A DNA stretch of 64,000 nucleotides from Archangium lipolyticum (GTDB lineage: Bacteria > Myxococcota > Myxococcia > Myxococcales > Myxococcaceae). The translations under genes and the position numbers were made by a program. Below, piece after piece: positions 27,940 to 35,822 of the stretch; position 1 is the first letter of the stretch, and every line of letters starts with the position of its first letter. The stretch is from contig NZ_JANKBZ010000019.1 in the NCBI RefSeq assembly GCF_024623785.1, positions 124,001 through 188,000 on the forward strand. The letters run 5' to 3'. The notes beneath the pieces were generated by a model. The model was given only the letters and a program-made list of their open reading frames with translations. It was not told where the DNA came from and searched no databases.

Positions 27940-28701
27940 TCAGGGGGCGTGACGGCGCACCTGGATGAGCTCGCCCACGATGGAGACGGCGATCTCCTCC
28001 GGTGTCAGCGCGCCGATGTCCACGCCCATGGGGGAGCGCATCCGCTCCACGGCGGCCTCGGGGAAGCCCGCGGCGCGCAGCCGCATCCGGAAGCGCTCGG
28101 CCTTGCGCCGGCTGCCAATCACTCCCAGGTACGCCGAGGGCTTCTCCAGCAACGCCTCCACCACGGCCTGGTCCAGCGGGTGGTCGTGCGTGGTGACGCA
28201 GAAGTACTGATCCTCACCACCGGTCAGGGCCCGCGCGTGGTCCGCCGGATCCTTCACCAGCAGCTCGACACCGGGAAAGCGCTCGGGATTGGCCCACTCG
28301 GGCCGGGCATCCACCACGGTGACGCGAAATCCCACCCGGTGCGCGAGCGCGGCCAGCTCCTTCGCCACGTGCCCCGCGCCGAACACGGTGAGCCTCGGGG
28401 GCGCTCCGTGCTTCTCCAGGAACACCTTCATCCGCCCCCCACAGCACATGCCCAGCTCGTGCGTGAGGTGCGTCTCGATGACGCGCGTGCGCTCCGGGGC
28501 CTGGAGCAGGGCCAGCGCGGCCTGGATGATCTGATGCTCGATGGCGCCGCCGCCCACGGTGCCCCGCAGGCCGCCATCGCCGAGCACCACCAGCTTCGAG
28601 CCCGGCTTCTGCGGCGTGCTGCCGGCGCTCTCGATGACGGTGGCCAGCACGAACGGACGGCCCTCGGACACGAGGGCCGCCATCTCCGCGTACAGGTCCA
28701 T
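27940..28701 (-). CDS. XdhC/CoxI-family molybdenum hydroxylase maturation protein
   Basis: 253 residues. The N-terminal XdhC domain has FVLATVIESAGSTPQKPG and the diagnostic CCGG motif near residue 100. The C-terminal Rossmann domain has VFGAGHVAKELAALA and VVDARPEWA. XdhC proteins insert or sulfurate molybdenum cofactor in xanthine dehydrogenase-type enzymes. No molybdenum hydroxylase gene is in the window. The ATG at 28701 directly abuts the stop of the phosphofructokinase gene with no gap, so its translation is probably coupled to that gene. Confidence 0.9.
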   Translation of the reverse strand: MDLYAEMAALVSEGRPFVLATVIESAGSTPQKPGSKLVVLGDGGLRGTVGGGAIEHQIIQAALALLQAPERTRVIETHLTHELGMCCGGRMKVFLEKHGAPPRLTVFGAGHVAKELAALAHRVGFRVTVVDARPEWANPERFPGVELLVKDPADHARALTGGEDQYFCVTTHDHPLDQAVVEALLEKPSAYLGVIGSRRKAERFRMRLRAAGFPEAAVERMRSPMGVDIGALTPEEIAVSIVGELIQVRRHAP

Positions 28702-29739
28702 CTACCCGAAGAACACCTGGGCGACCTCGAAGAACTCCTGGGGGACCTTCTTGAGCTCGCGGGTGGCCTCGGACAGGTCCACGCTGATGATCTCATTGCC
28801 CCGGAGCGCGGCCATCTTGCCGAACTCGCCGCGGGCCACCATGTCGCACGCATGGACGCCGAAGCGCGTGGCGAGCACGCGGTCGTGCGCGGTGGGCGCG
28901 CCGCCGCGCTGGATGTGGCCCAGCACCGACACGCGCGTCTCGTAGCCCGTGCGCCGCTCGATTTCATGGGCCACGATGGCACCCACGCCGCCCAGCCGGG
29001 GCCGGCCGGCCTCGTCCAGGGCGCCCGAGGTGACCAGGTGCTCCTGCTCGTCCGCGCCCGTCTTGATGCGCGTGCCCTCGGCCACCACCACGATGGAGAA
29101 CGAGCGCCCGGTGGAGTGCCGGTGCTTGATGTGCTCGGCCACCCGCACCAGGTCGGCGGGGACCTCGGGCACCAGGATGACGTCCGCGCCGCCGGCCATG
29201 CCCGCGTAGGTGGCGATCCACCCCACGTGACGGCCCATCACCTCGCACACGATGACGCGCTTGTGCGACTCGGCGGTGGAGTGCAGCCGGTCGATGGCCT
29301 CGGTGGCGATGGCCACCGCGGTGTCGAAGCCGAAGGTGAAGTCCGTGCCGTTGAGATCGTTGTCGATCGTCTTCGGCACGCCGACGATGCTCAGCCCCTC
29401 CTGGGACATGCGGGTGGCGGCGGACAGGGTCCCCTCACCGCCAATGGCGATGACGGCATGGATTTCATTGCGCTCCATGGCCCGCTTCACCTTCTCCAAC
29501 CCATTCTCCACCTTGAACGGGTTGACGCGGGAGGTTCCCAGGATGGTGCCTCCCCGGTGGAGGATGCCGGAGGTGGTCTCGCGCGTGAGGCGGAAGTGGT
29601 TGTCCTCGAGGAGACCCTTCCAGCCGTCGCGCAGACCCATCATTTCGAAGCCATGGGCACTGGCCCGGCGGACGACGGCGCGGATGACCGCATTGAGGCC
29701 GGGGCAATCGCCCCCGCCCGTGAGAACGGCGACTTTCAT
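28702..29739 (-). CDS. pfkA: 6-phosphofructokinase, ATP-type
   Basis: 345 residues from ATG 29739, which has AGAAGGG upstream. It phosphorylates fructose 6-phosphate in glycolysis. Seen: GGGDCPGLNAVIR at the N-terminus, GGEGTLSAA for the nucleotide loop, PKTIDNDL with the catalytic Asp pair, and EVMGRHVGW for sugar phosphate. The Gly after GGE is kept (Gly104 of the E. coli enzyme), which indicates ATP rather than pyrophosphate as donor. The Lys of PKTIDND is shared with pyrophosphate enzymes but also with actinobacterial-type ATP enzymes. Myxococcus xanthus Pfk is recalled to be paired with the kinase Pkn4; here the neighbour is xdhC. Confidence 0.92.
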   Translation of the reverse strand: MKVAVLTGGGDCPGLNAVIRAVVRRASAHGFEMMGLRDGWKGLLEDNHFRLTRETTSGILHRGGTILGTSRVNPFKVENGLEKVKRAMERNEIHAVIAIGGEGTLSAATRMSQEGLSIVGVPKTIDNDLNGTDFTFGFDTAVAIATEAIDRLHSTAESHKRVIVCEVMGRHVGWIATYAGMAGGADVILVPEVPADLVRVAEHIKHRHSTGRSFSIVVVAEGTRIKTGADEQEHLVTSGALDEAGRPRLGGVGAIVAHEIERRTGYETRVSVLGHIQRGGAPTAHDRVLATRFGVHACDMVARGEFGKMAALRGNEIISVDLSEATRELKKVPQEFFEVAQVFFG

Positions 29740-29911
29740 GAGGTGCCCTTCTAACGCACCTGGGGGACGAATCATCCGCGAAGTTGGTGTAAACCGCCCG
29801 GCAGCCACGGTGGCGGTCGGCCAGAGGTGGATGACCCGAGGTCGTTAAGGGAGCGGACGGACGGGGCCTCCCCCGATCGCGGACCCTACTTGGCTCGAAT
29901 CCAGGCGGGGC

Positions 29912-30733
29912 ATGATGCGATGGGTGACGTGCCGCTTTGTCGGAGCGCGCGCTTTGGCTATGCTGCCCGCTCTCTCTCGCTCCGGCCACGCCTTGAACGT
30001 CCGCGTCTTCGCCACCGAGCTGGAAGCTGCCACCGCCTGTGCCGGCCTCGTGGCCGCTGCCATCCGGGAGAAGCCCTCGTTGGTCCTCGGGCTGCCGACC
30101 GGACGCACTCCGCTCAACGTGTACCGGGAGATGGGGGCCCTGCACCGGCGCGGGGAGGTGGACCTCTCGCGGGTGACCACCTTCAACGTGGACGAGTTCC
30201 TCGGCCTGCCGCCCGACGACCCGGGCAGCTTCCGGGCCTACATGGAGCGACACCTCTTCCAGCACGTCAACCTGGCCCCCGAGCGCATCCATTTCCTGGA
30301 TGGGAGCGCGGAGCGGGCCGAGCGCGAGTGCGCCCGCTATGACGCGCAGCTGGCGATGGCGGGAGGGTTGGACCTGTTGCTGTTGGGCGTCGGCTCGAAC
30401 GGGCAGGTGGCCTTCAACGAGCCGGGGGAGAATCTGCAGTCGGCGAGCCACCGGGCGAGGCTGTCCCGGGATTCACGCCAGGCCCTGGCCTCCTTCTTCG
30501 GGGAGGACGTGTCGAAGGTGCCGCTGGCGGGGCTCACGCTGGGCATGGGCTCGTTGCTGCAAGCGCGCCGGGTGGTGCTACTGGCCTTCGGGGTGAACAA
30601 GGCGGCGGCGGTGACGGCGCTGGTGCGCGGCCCCCTGACCACCCAGTGCCCGGCCTCGCTCCTCCAACTCCACGGCAACGTGGAGGTCTGGGTGGACGCG
30701 GCGGCCGGGCGAGGCCTCGAAGGCTCCCGCTAG
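29912..30733 (+). CDS. NagB-family (glucosamine-6-phosphate deaminase-like) protein lacking the catalytic His
   Basis: 273 residues as drawn; the protein-like part begins near residue 29 and a later start is possible. Family motifs: VLGLPTGRTPLNVY phosphate loop, TFNVDEFLGLP (Asp94), GVGSNGQVAFNEPG and the Lys in FGVNKAAAV (K230). In NagB the last loop reads GxDGHIAFNEP. Here the His is Gln165 and the Asp is Asn163, while Glu170 remains. The Asn occurs in some active enzymes, the Gln is unusual. It may be a weak deaminase, a 6-phosphogluconolactonase-type relative or a sugar-phosphate sensor. It is divergent from phosphofructokinase and its stop abuts the VWA gene. Confidence 0.82.
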   Translation: MMRWVTCRFVGARALAMLPALSRSGHALNVRVFATELEAATACAGLVAAAIREKPSLVLGLPTGRTPLNVYREMGALHRRGEVDLSRVTTFNVDEFLGLPPDDPGSFRAYMERHLFQHVNLAPERIHFLDGSAERAERECARYDAQLAMAGGLDLLLLGVGSNGQVAFNEPGENLQSASHRARLSRDSRQALASFFGEDVSKVPLAGLTLGMGSLLQARRVVLLAFGVNKAAAVTALVRGPLTTQCPASLLQLHGNVEVWVDAAAGRGLEGSR

Positions 30734-32428
30734 CTACTCGCGGGCCAGGGCGGGGGTGCGGTGCTCGCGCGCCAGCCGCAGCAGGCCGAGGAACTCGGCG
30801 CGGTCGCTCATGCCGTCCACGGCGTCCTCGGCGAGCGACTCGGCGGTGGCCAGGCTCCAGTCCCCGGCCTGGGGCGCGCCCCGGAGGATGTCCGCGGTGC
30901 CGGCCACGGCGGTGGCGAAGCGCAGGTCCGAGGAGGCCTCTTCCAGCGAGCCGCGCAGCTGCGCGCGTGCCAGGGAGAAGCGCTGCTCGGAGGCCTCGGC
31001 CCCACCGGGCTTCTTGGCGCGCACGCGCACGGTGGCCACGTCCTGGCCCTCGCCGGTGAGCTCCACCTCGTAGAGGGCGGTGACGGTGTGGCCGGCGCCG
31101 ATCTCTCCCGCGTCCACCTTGTCGTTGCGGAAGTCCTTGTCGGCGATGGCGCGGTTCTCGTAGCCCAGCAGCCGGTAGCCGCGCACGGTGGCGGGGTCGA
31201 ACTCCACCTGCACCTTCACGTCCTGGGCGATGACCTCCAGGGTACCGGCGAGCCGCTCCTGGAAGACGCGGCGGGCCTCGCGCTCGCTGTCGATGTAGAA
31301 GCAGTTGCCGTTGCCCTTGTTGGCCAGCTTCTCCATCAGGTCATCGCGGTAGTTGCCCATGCCCAGGCCGATGGTGGTCAGCGTGACGCCCTCCTGCACG
31401 TAGCCGTGGACGCTCTGGAGCATGCTCTCGGCGGTGAGGTTGGGGCCGAGGTTGGTGTCACCGTCGGTGAGCACGACGACGCGGGAGACGGCCTTGGAGC
31501 TGGCCTTCTTCACGGCGTGCTTGTAGGCGAGCTCCAACCCGCTGCCCATGGCGGTGCCGCCGCCGGCGGTGAGCGAGTCGATGGCGTCGAAGAGGGTGGA
31601 GCGCTGGGAGGCGGGGGTGGGGGGCAGCACGTCGCGCACGCTGCCGGCGTAGGTGACGAGCGCCACGGTGTCCGACTCGTTGAGCCCGTCCACCATCAGC
31701 TTCATGGCCTTCTGCGCGAGCGGCAGTTTGTCGGGCTGGGACATGGAGCCGCTGGTGTCCACCAGGAAGACGAGGTGGGTGGGCTTGCGCTGGCTCTTGG
31801 CGAGGGTGCGGCCCTGGACGCCCACGCGCACCAGGTGGCGGCCCCGGGTGAAGGGGGAGGGGGCGCCCTCGAGGTCCACCCGGAAGTCACCCTCCTCGGG
31901 CTTGGGGTAGCGGTAGGTGAAGTAGTTCACCCACTCCTCCACGCGCACGGACTCGGGCGGGGGGAGGGAGCCGCCGGTGATGGAGCGGCGGAAGAGGGTG
32001 TAGGAGGCGGTGTCCACGTCCACCGCGAAGGTGGAGAAGCGGTCCTCGGTGGTGAGGGTGTAGGGGTTGGGCCGCTCGGCGGCGTGGGTGTTGCCGGTGG
32101 TGACGGGCTCGGCCATCCGCGTGGCCTGCGCCGGCACCACGGCTGCGGACCTCGGAGCAGAGGCCGGAGTCGGAGCCGGAGCCGGTGCCGCGTACGAATC
32201 GCCCTCGTCGTCCTTGTTCGCGCCGAAGTTCCTCAGCGACTTGCGCTGGAGTTGACTGGTGGCCCCCCCCCGGTACGCCGACAGCTCCGAGGTGCCGGCG
32301 AGTGACTCCGCGCTGGCGCCGAAGAGCTTGCGGAGGTTGTTGCCGAAGAGGGTGAAGGCGCCGAGCAGGACGGCGAGGACACCCACGGTGATGAAGGCGA
32401 GCTTCGAGAGTCCCGGGATTCGTTTCAT
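30734..32428 (-). CDS. YfbK-like von Willebrand factor A domain protein
   Basis: 564 residues from ATG 32428; an upstream TTG at 32509 adds only Pro/Asp-rich sequence. One N-terminal membrane helix (LAFITVGVLAVLLGAFTLF) anchors the protein with the rest outside. An Ala/Pro linker is followed by the YfbK-type N-terminal domain (STFAVDVDTASYTLFRR, then EEWVNYF). The VWA domain has an intact MIDAS (DTSGS, TAMGS, LTDGD), and the C-terminal domain is of DUF3520 type. VWA proteins bind metal and partner proteins; no partner AAA ATPase gene is beside it. A C9 tract (G9 on the coding strand) lies near codon 52-55. Confidence 0.88.
   Translation of the reverse strand: MKRIPGLSKLAFITVGVLAVLLGAFTLFGNNLRKLFGASAESLAGTSELSAYRGGATSQLQRKSLRNFGANKDDEGDSYAAPAPAPTPASAPRSAAVVPAQATRMAEPVTTGNTHAAERPNPYTLTTEDRFSTFAVDVDTASYTLFRRSITGGSLPPPESVRVEEWVNYFTYRYPKPEEGDFRVDLEGAPSPFTRGRHLVRVGVQGRTLAKSQRKPTHLVFLVDTSGSMSQPDKLPLAQKAMKLMVDGLNESDTVALVTYAGSVRDVLPPTPASQRSTLFDAIDSLTAGGGTAMGSGLELAYKHAVKKASSKAVSRVVVLTDGDTNLGPNLTAESMLQSVHGYVQEGVTLTTIGLGMGNYRDDLMEKLANKGNGNCFYIDSEREARRVFQERLAGTLEVIAQDVKVQVEFDPATVRGYRLLGYENRAIADKDFRNDKVDAGEIGAGHTVTALYEVELTGEGQDVATVRVRAKKPGGAEASEQRFSLARAQLRGSLEEASSDLRFATAVAGTADILRGAPQAGDWSLATAESLAEDAVDGMSDRAEFLGLLRLAREHRTPALARE
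32263..32271. repeat. C9 homopolymer inside VWA gene
   Basis: A run of nine C on the plus strand (nine G in the coding strand) encodes Gly-Gly near residue 53. It is long enough for slipped-strand length changes that would shift the frame. Confidence 0.6.
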
Positions 32429-32893
32429 GCGAGGGGGAATCGCACGTTCCCGGGACGTCGCGCGTCCGTCATCGGGAGGAGGTCGGTCATCCGGAGGAGG
32501 GTCGGTCAACCGGGGGATGGCGAACCGCGTGGGCCGAACAGCGGCAACAGCGAGCCCATCTCCGTGCCGCAGGATCTGCGTCTGGCGCGCCAGCTCGGGG
32601 ATGCCCGGTTCACTGCAGACCTGCCCACTCCCTCAACACGCCTCCCATCCTTCTTATACGCCTCAGCCGCGTCTACACGCAGATGCCCGAGGGCAAGGTC
32701 TTCGCGAAGAACATGAACCGGCTGGCGAAGGCGAGCCTCGTGTGGGGCGACGAGGTGCTGGACCGGGTGGCCTCGCGCGTCTTCCACCTTGAGGAACTGG
32801 AGAAGCGCTGACGGCGTCGGCGGGATGGCCCGTAATGGAGCACCTGACTGGAGTCGCGGTAGTGGGGCTCCATGTGTATCCTCACGGGCGACC
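32429..32893. other. Intergenic region left of defence-like cassette
   Basis: It separates the VWA gene from the methyltransferase-ATPase fusion. The only protein-like content is a plus-strand tail at 32683-32811. No clear promoter hexamers or terminator were found. Confidence 0.5.
32683..32811 (+). pseudogene. C-terminal remnant or very small gene
   Basis: A 42-residue plus-strand frame from ATG 32683 to TGA 32809 has strong protein character (VFAKNMNRLAKASLVW, then DRVASRVFHLEELEKR). The frame stays open with sensible residues for some 10 codons upstream, so it looks like the tail of a lost helical protein. It ends 82 nt before the methyltransferase-ATPase gene and may mark the left break of the inserted cassette. 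I do not recognise the family. Confidence 0.4.
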
Positions 32894-35812
32894 ATGCCGA
32901 CGCCTCGTGAAGTCCTGGAGCTCCTCCCGAGGGCCGACCTCCTCTGGCTGGCCGATCGTCTCGGTGTCGAACCGCCCGGGCGGCGCAGCAAGCAGCCGAT
33001 CGTGGACGCTCTGGTCTCGTTGCCAGGAGGGAAGGCCGAGGAGATGTTGCTCCTGCTCAGCCGGGAGCAACTGAAGGAGTTGTGCCGCAAGCTGGGCCTG
33101 GAGACAGGTGGGCGGGACAAGGCTGGATTGGTTGCGCGCCTGCTCTCCGAGAGCACCAGCGAGGCTGTGGAGGCGGCAGAACCTGTTTCTGTTTACGGTG
33201 AAGCCCCGACCTCGGTCTCAATAGTGGCCGCCTTTCCCCGAAGGGTGAGTGGGGCGCAGCTCCTCGACCAGCTCCTCGGTTCCTTTGAATTCTTGCGTGG
33301 CACGGGAGAGCCGGTCCATCACCGGACATCCCTCTCCGTTCTGCTCTTGCTGAAACGCCTCAACGACGTATTCGAAGAGCGCGTCGCCGAACTCCTGGCG
33401 GAAGGAGCACCCGAGGCTGTTGCCTATGGAGACCCCGATGAACACGAGTTCTTCATCCCTGAGGAGGCGAGATGGTCAAGGCTCAGGTACCTCTCGCATC
33501 TCCACATCGACCATGATCTGAACCGCGCCTGTTCGATCATTGAGCATGCGAATCCACAGCTCGAGCGTGTACTCACTTCGGTCGATTTCGCGGATGAACG
33601 ATGGTTCGGCGGTCCTTCCCAGCGGAAGTCATTGCTTCAAACGCTTGTCCATTCTTTCTCAGGGCTCCCGCTCCATGAGCTCGCTCTGGCAGAACCGGGT
33701 GCGCTTGGGCATGCCTATTCGGCCTTTCTCGAGCAGACAGCGCATCGGGCTAGGAAACGTGGGGGAACATCCTTTACGCCCGTGATGCTCGTGAGGCTCA
33801 TGGTCGAACTCCTCGATCCACAAGAAGGCATGAGCATTTGTGATCCGGTGTGCGGCACAGGCTCGACGTTGCTCGGATGCGCGGAGTACGTCGAAGCACA
33901 CGGAGGCGATGCAAGGAATATCCGACTCGAAGGGCAGGAGAAGCAGATCGACAATTGGGTTCTGGCCAGGATCAACATGCTCCTGCACGGGCTGCATGAA
34001 GCCAGGATTGAAGCGGGCGATACGATTCGAGAGCCCAGGCTGGTGACGGATGGTCAGTTGGACCGCTATGACCGAGTGATTGCCAATCCTCCCTTCTCCC
34101 TCCGTTGGTGGGGGCACGAGGTAGCGTCGTACGATCCCTACGGACGTTTCCGGTATGGCATGCCGCCTCGGGATCACGGCGACTTCGCCTTCCTCCAGCA
34201 CATGGTCGCGACGTTGAAGCCGAGTGGTCAGCTCGCGACGGTCGTACCGCATGGTGTGCTGTTCCGCGGGAAGGTGGAGGCGAAGATACGCGCCGCGATG
34301 CTAGGCGATGATTTGTTCGAGGCAGTGATAGGGCTTCCTGGTGGGCTGTTCCTTGGCACCTCTCTCCCGGCGGCGATCCTGGTCTTGAACCGGAGTAAAC
34401 CAGAGAAGAGGAAGGGAAAGGTCCTCTTCATCGATGCCTCGCAGGAATTCCATGAAGAGCGTCCGTGGAACCGCCTACGCGCCGAGGATGTCGCCAGAAT
34501 CGTCACGACCTTCAACGAATTCGTGGACGTCCCGCGCTATGCCCGTGTGGTTGGCCTGGACGAGATCTCCGCGAATGAGTTCAGTCTCGCCATCCACCGT
34601 TACGTCGAAGCCCGGCCGCTGGCTGCGGAGGAGCGGACGGAGAGTCTGGAGCAGATGTGGCGCCGCATCGAGCTCAAGAACTACCGGAGCATCGCCGAGG
34701 CCAGCGTGGAACTCGCTCCCTTCACGGTGGTGGTGGGTCCCAATGGCAGCGGAAAGTCCAACTTCGCCGATGCCTTCGTGTTCGCGCGGGACGTAGCGAC
34801 GGATGCCGAGACGGCCGTGGAGCGGCGCGGAGGCCTAGTGGGTCTCCGGCGCTGGCAGCCTGGAGAGGATGCCGACCTGTCCGTGGACATCCGCTCAGCC
34901 ACGTCCCGCGCTGGCCTGGATACCGACTATCTACGCCATCAATTCACCATTCGTAGCGGAGGCGCGCGGGGCTGGTCCTTCCGCGGTGAGACCATCGAAC
35001 TCTTCTCCCGAGGAGAGCCGGTGTTTCGCCTCGAGAGAACGCCCGACGGTGTGGAGATCGAGCCAGAACGGCTGGCTGAGTCGGTCGGACGGATTCCCAA
35101 ATTGAGCGAGACCGCCAGCGCGATGGTCTTCGCCCGTCAGATGGCGCTCCTGTCCCGCCGCGCGGCTCTCCGAAACGTGACGCGGATCCGCCTCAACCCG
35201 GACTCCATGCGCCAGCCGCAGTCCGCCACGGAGAACACGCGCTTGGAGGAGTCGGGGAGCAATATCGCGGTGGCCTTCAGGAGCCTCGACGCCACGGGGC
35301 AGGAGCGTGTGGTCACGGCTATGCAGCGGATCGTCCCCGGGCTCCTCCGCATGTTCGTGGAGTCGTTCGATCGCTTCCTGCTCTTGCGTTTCGAGCAACA
35401 GCAGGCCGCTGGTCAGGTGGCGAGGTTCTCGACGAGCGAGATGTCGGAAGGCGCCTTGCGTGCTCTCGGAATCCTCGTTGCCACGCAGCAGATGGCTCGG
35501 GACGAGCTCCTCATCATCGAGGAGCCGGAGGTCGCCATCCATGTCGGAGCGGCCCAGTTGCTCTTCGATGTCTTGAAGGACGCCTCGACCCAAGGCTCGG
35601 TGCTCATCACCACGCACAGCGCGGATCTCCTCGATGCCGCGCGCGAGGAGGAGATTCTCGTGTGCTCCTATCGTGACGGGGTGACGCAGGTAGGCCCGCT
35701 CGCGTCCGTGCAGCGTGAGGTCGTCCGGCAAGGGCTGTTTACCGTGGCTGAGCTCATGCGCTCCGAGCCTCTCCGGATCGAAGGTGACGAGCCCGGCATC
35801 GTCCAACTCTGA
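32894..35812 (+). CDS. SAP-SAP-HsdM adenine methyltransferase fused to OLD/AAA_21-type ATPase
   Basis: 972 residues from ATG 32894. Residues 5-38 and 48-82 resemble two SAP DNA-binding motifs (LADRLGVEPPGRRSKQ; LCRKLGLETGGRDKAGL). An HsdM-type N-terminal helical domain follows. Methyltransferase motifs are intact: SFTPVMLVRLM near 290, motif I DPVCGTGS at 317, motif IV NPPF at 398-401, GLPGGLFLGTS near 480 and the terminal SLAIHRYVE near 563. From Met588 a new module starts as a free ATPase would (MWRRIELKNYRSI): Walker A GPNGSGKSN (K621), SEGALRALGIL, Walker B LLIIEEPE (876-877) and TTHSADLLD (H908). The methyltransferase half is about 55-60% GC in sampled lines. No HsdS or HsdR is adjacent. 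Predicted DNA modification plus ATP-driven sensing. Confidence 0.9.
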   Translation: MPTPREVLELLPRADLLWLADRLGVEPPGRRSKQPIVDALVSLPGGKAEEMLLLLSREQLKELCRKLGLETGGRDKAGLVARLLSESTSEAVEAAEPVSVYGEAPTSVSIVAAFPRRVSGAQLLDQLLGSFEFLRGTGEPVHHRTSLSVLLLLKRLNDVFEERVAELLAEGAPEAVAYGDPDEHEFFIPEEARWSRLRYLSHLHIDHDLNRACSIIEHANPQLERVLTSVDFADERWFGGPSQRKSLLQTLVHSFSGLPLHELALAEPGALGHAYSAFLEQTAHRARKRGGTSFTPVMLVRLMVELLDPQEGMSICDPVCGTGSTLLGCAEYVEAHGGDARNIRLEGQEKQIDNWVLARINMLLHGLHEARIEAGDTIREPRLVTDGQLDRYDRVIANPPFSLRWWGHEVASYDPYGRFRYGMPPRDHGDFAFLQHMVATLKPSGQLATVVPHGVLFRGKVEAKIRAAMLGDDLFEAVIGLPGGLFLGTSLPAAILVLNRSKPEKRKGKVLFIDASQEFHEERPWNRLRAEDVARIVTTFNEFVDVPRYARVVGLDEISANEFSLAIHRYVEARPLAAEERTESLEQMWRRIELKNYRSIAEASVELAPFTVVVGPNGSGKSNFADAFVFARDVATDAETAVERRGGLVGLRRWQPGEDADLSVDIRSATSRAGLDTDYLRHQFTIRSGGARGWSFRGETIELFSRGEPVFRLERTPDGVEIEPERLAESVGRIPKLSETASAMVFARQMALLSRRAALRNVTRIRLNPDSMRQPQSATENTRLEESGSNIAVAFRSLDATGQERVVTAMQRIVPGLLRMFVESFDRFLLLRFEQQQAAGQVARFSTSEMSEGALRALGILVATQQMARDELLIIEEPEVAIHVGAAQLLFDVLKDASTQGSVLITTHSADLLDAAREEEILVCSYRDGVTQVGPLASVQREVVRQGLFTVAELMRSEPLRIEGDEPGIVQL
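34655..34657 (+). promoter_or_regulatory. Possible internal start of free ATPase
   Basis: This in-frame ATG is codon 588 of the fusion. TCTGGAGCAG just upstream supplies a GGAG ribosome-binding sequence. The residues after it are the canonical first residues of AAA_21 ATPases, so a 385-residue ATPase could be made separately. Confidence 0.4.
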
Positions 35813-35822
35813 ACCGTGCACC

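Noticed and set aside
27922-29754. 610-codon plus-strand frame over xdhC and pfkA
   Set aside because: Spans two well-supported minus-strand genes; no motif.
32789-32893. 35-residue N-terminal extension of the methyltransferase-ATPase
   Set aside because: Composition is not protein-like and it overlaps another frame; the SAP motif begins right after ATG 32894.
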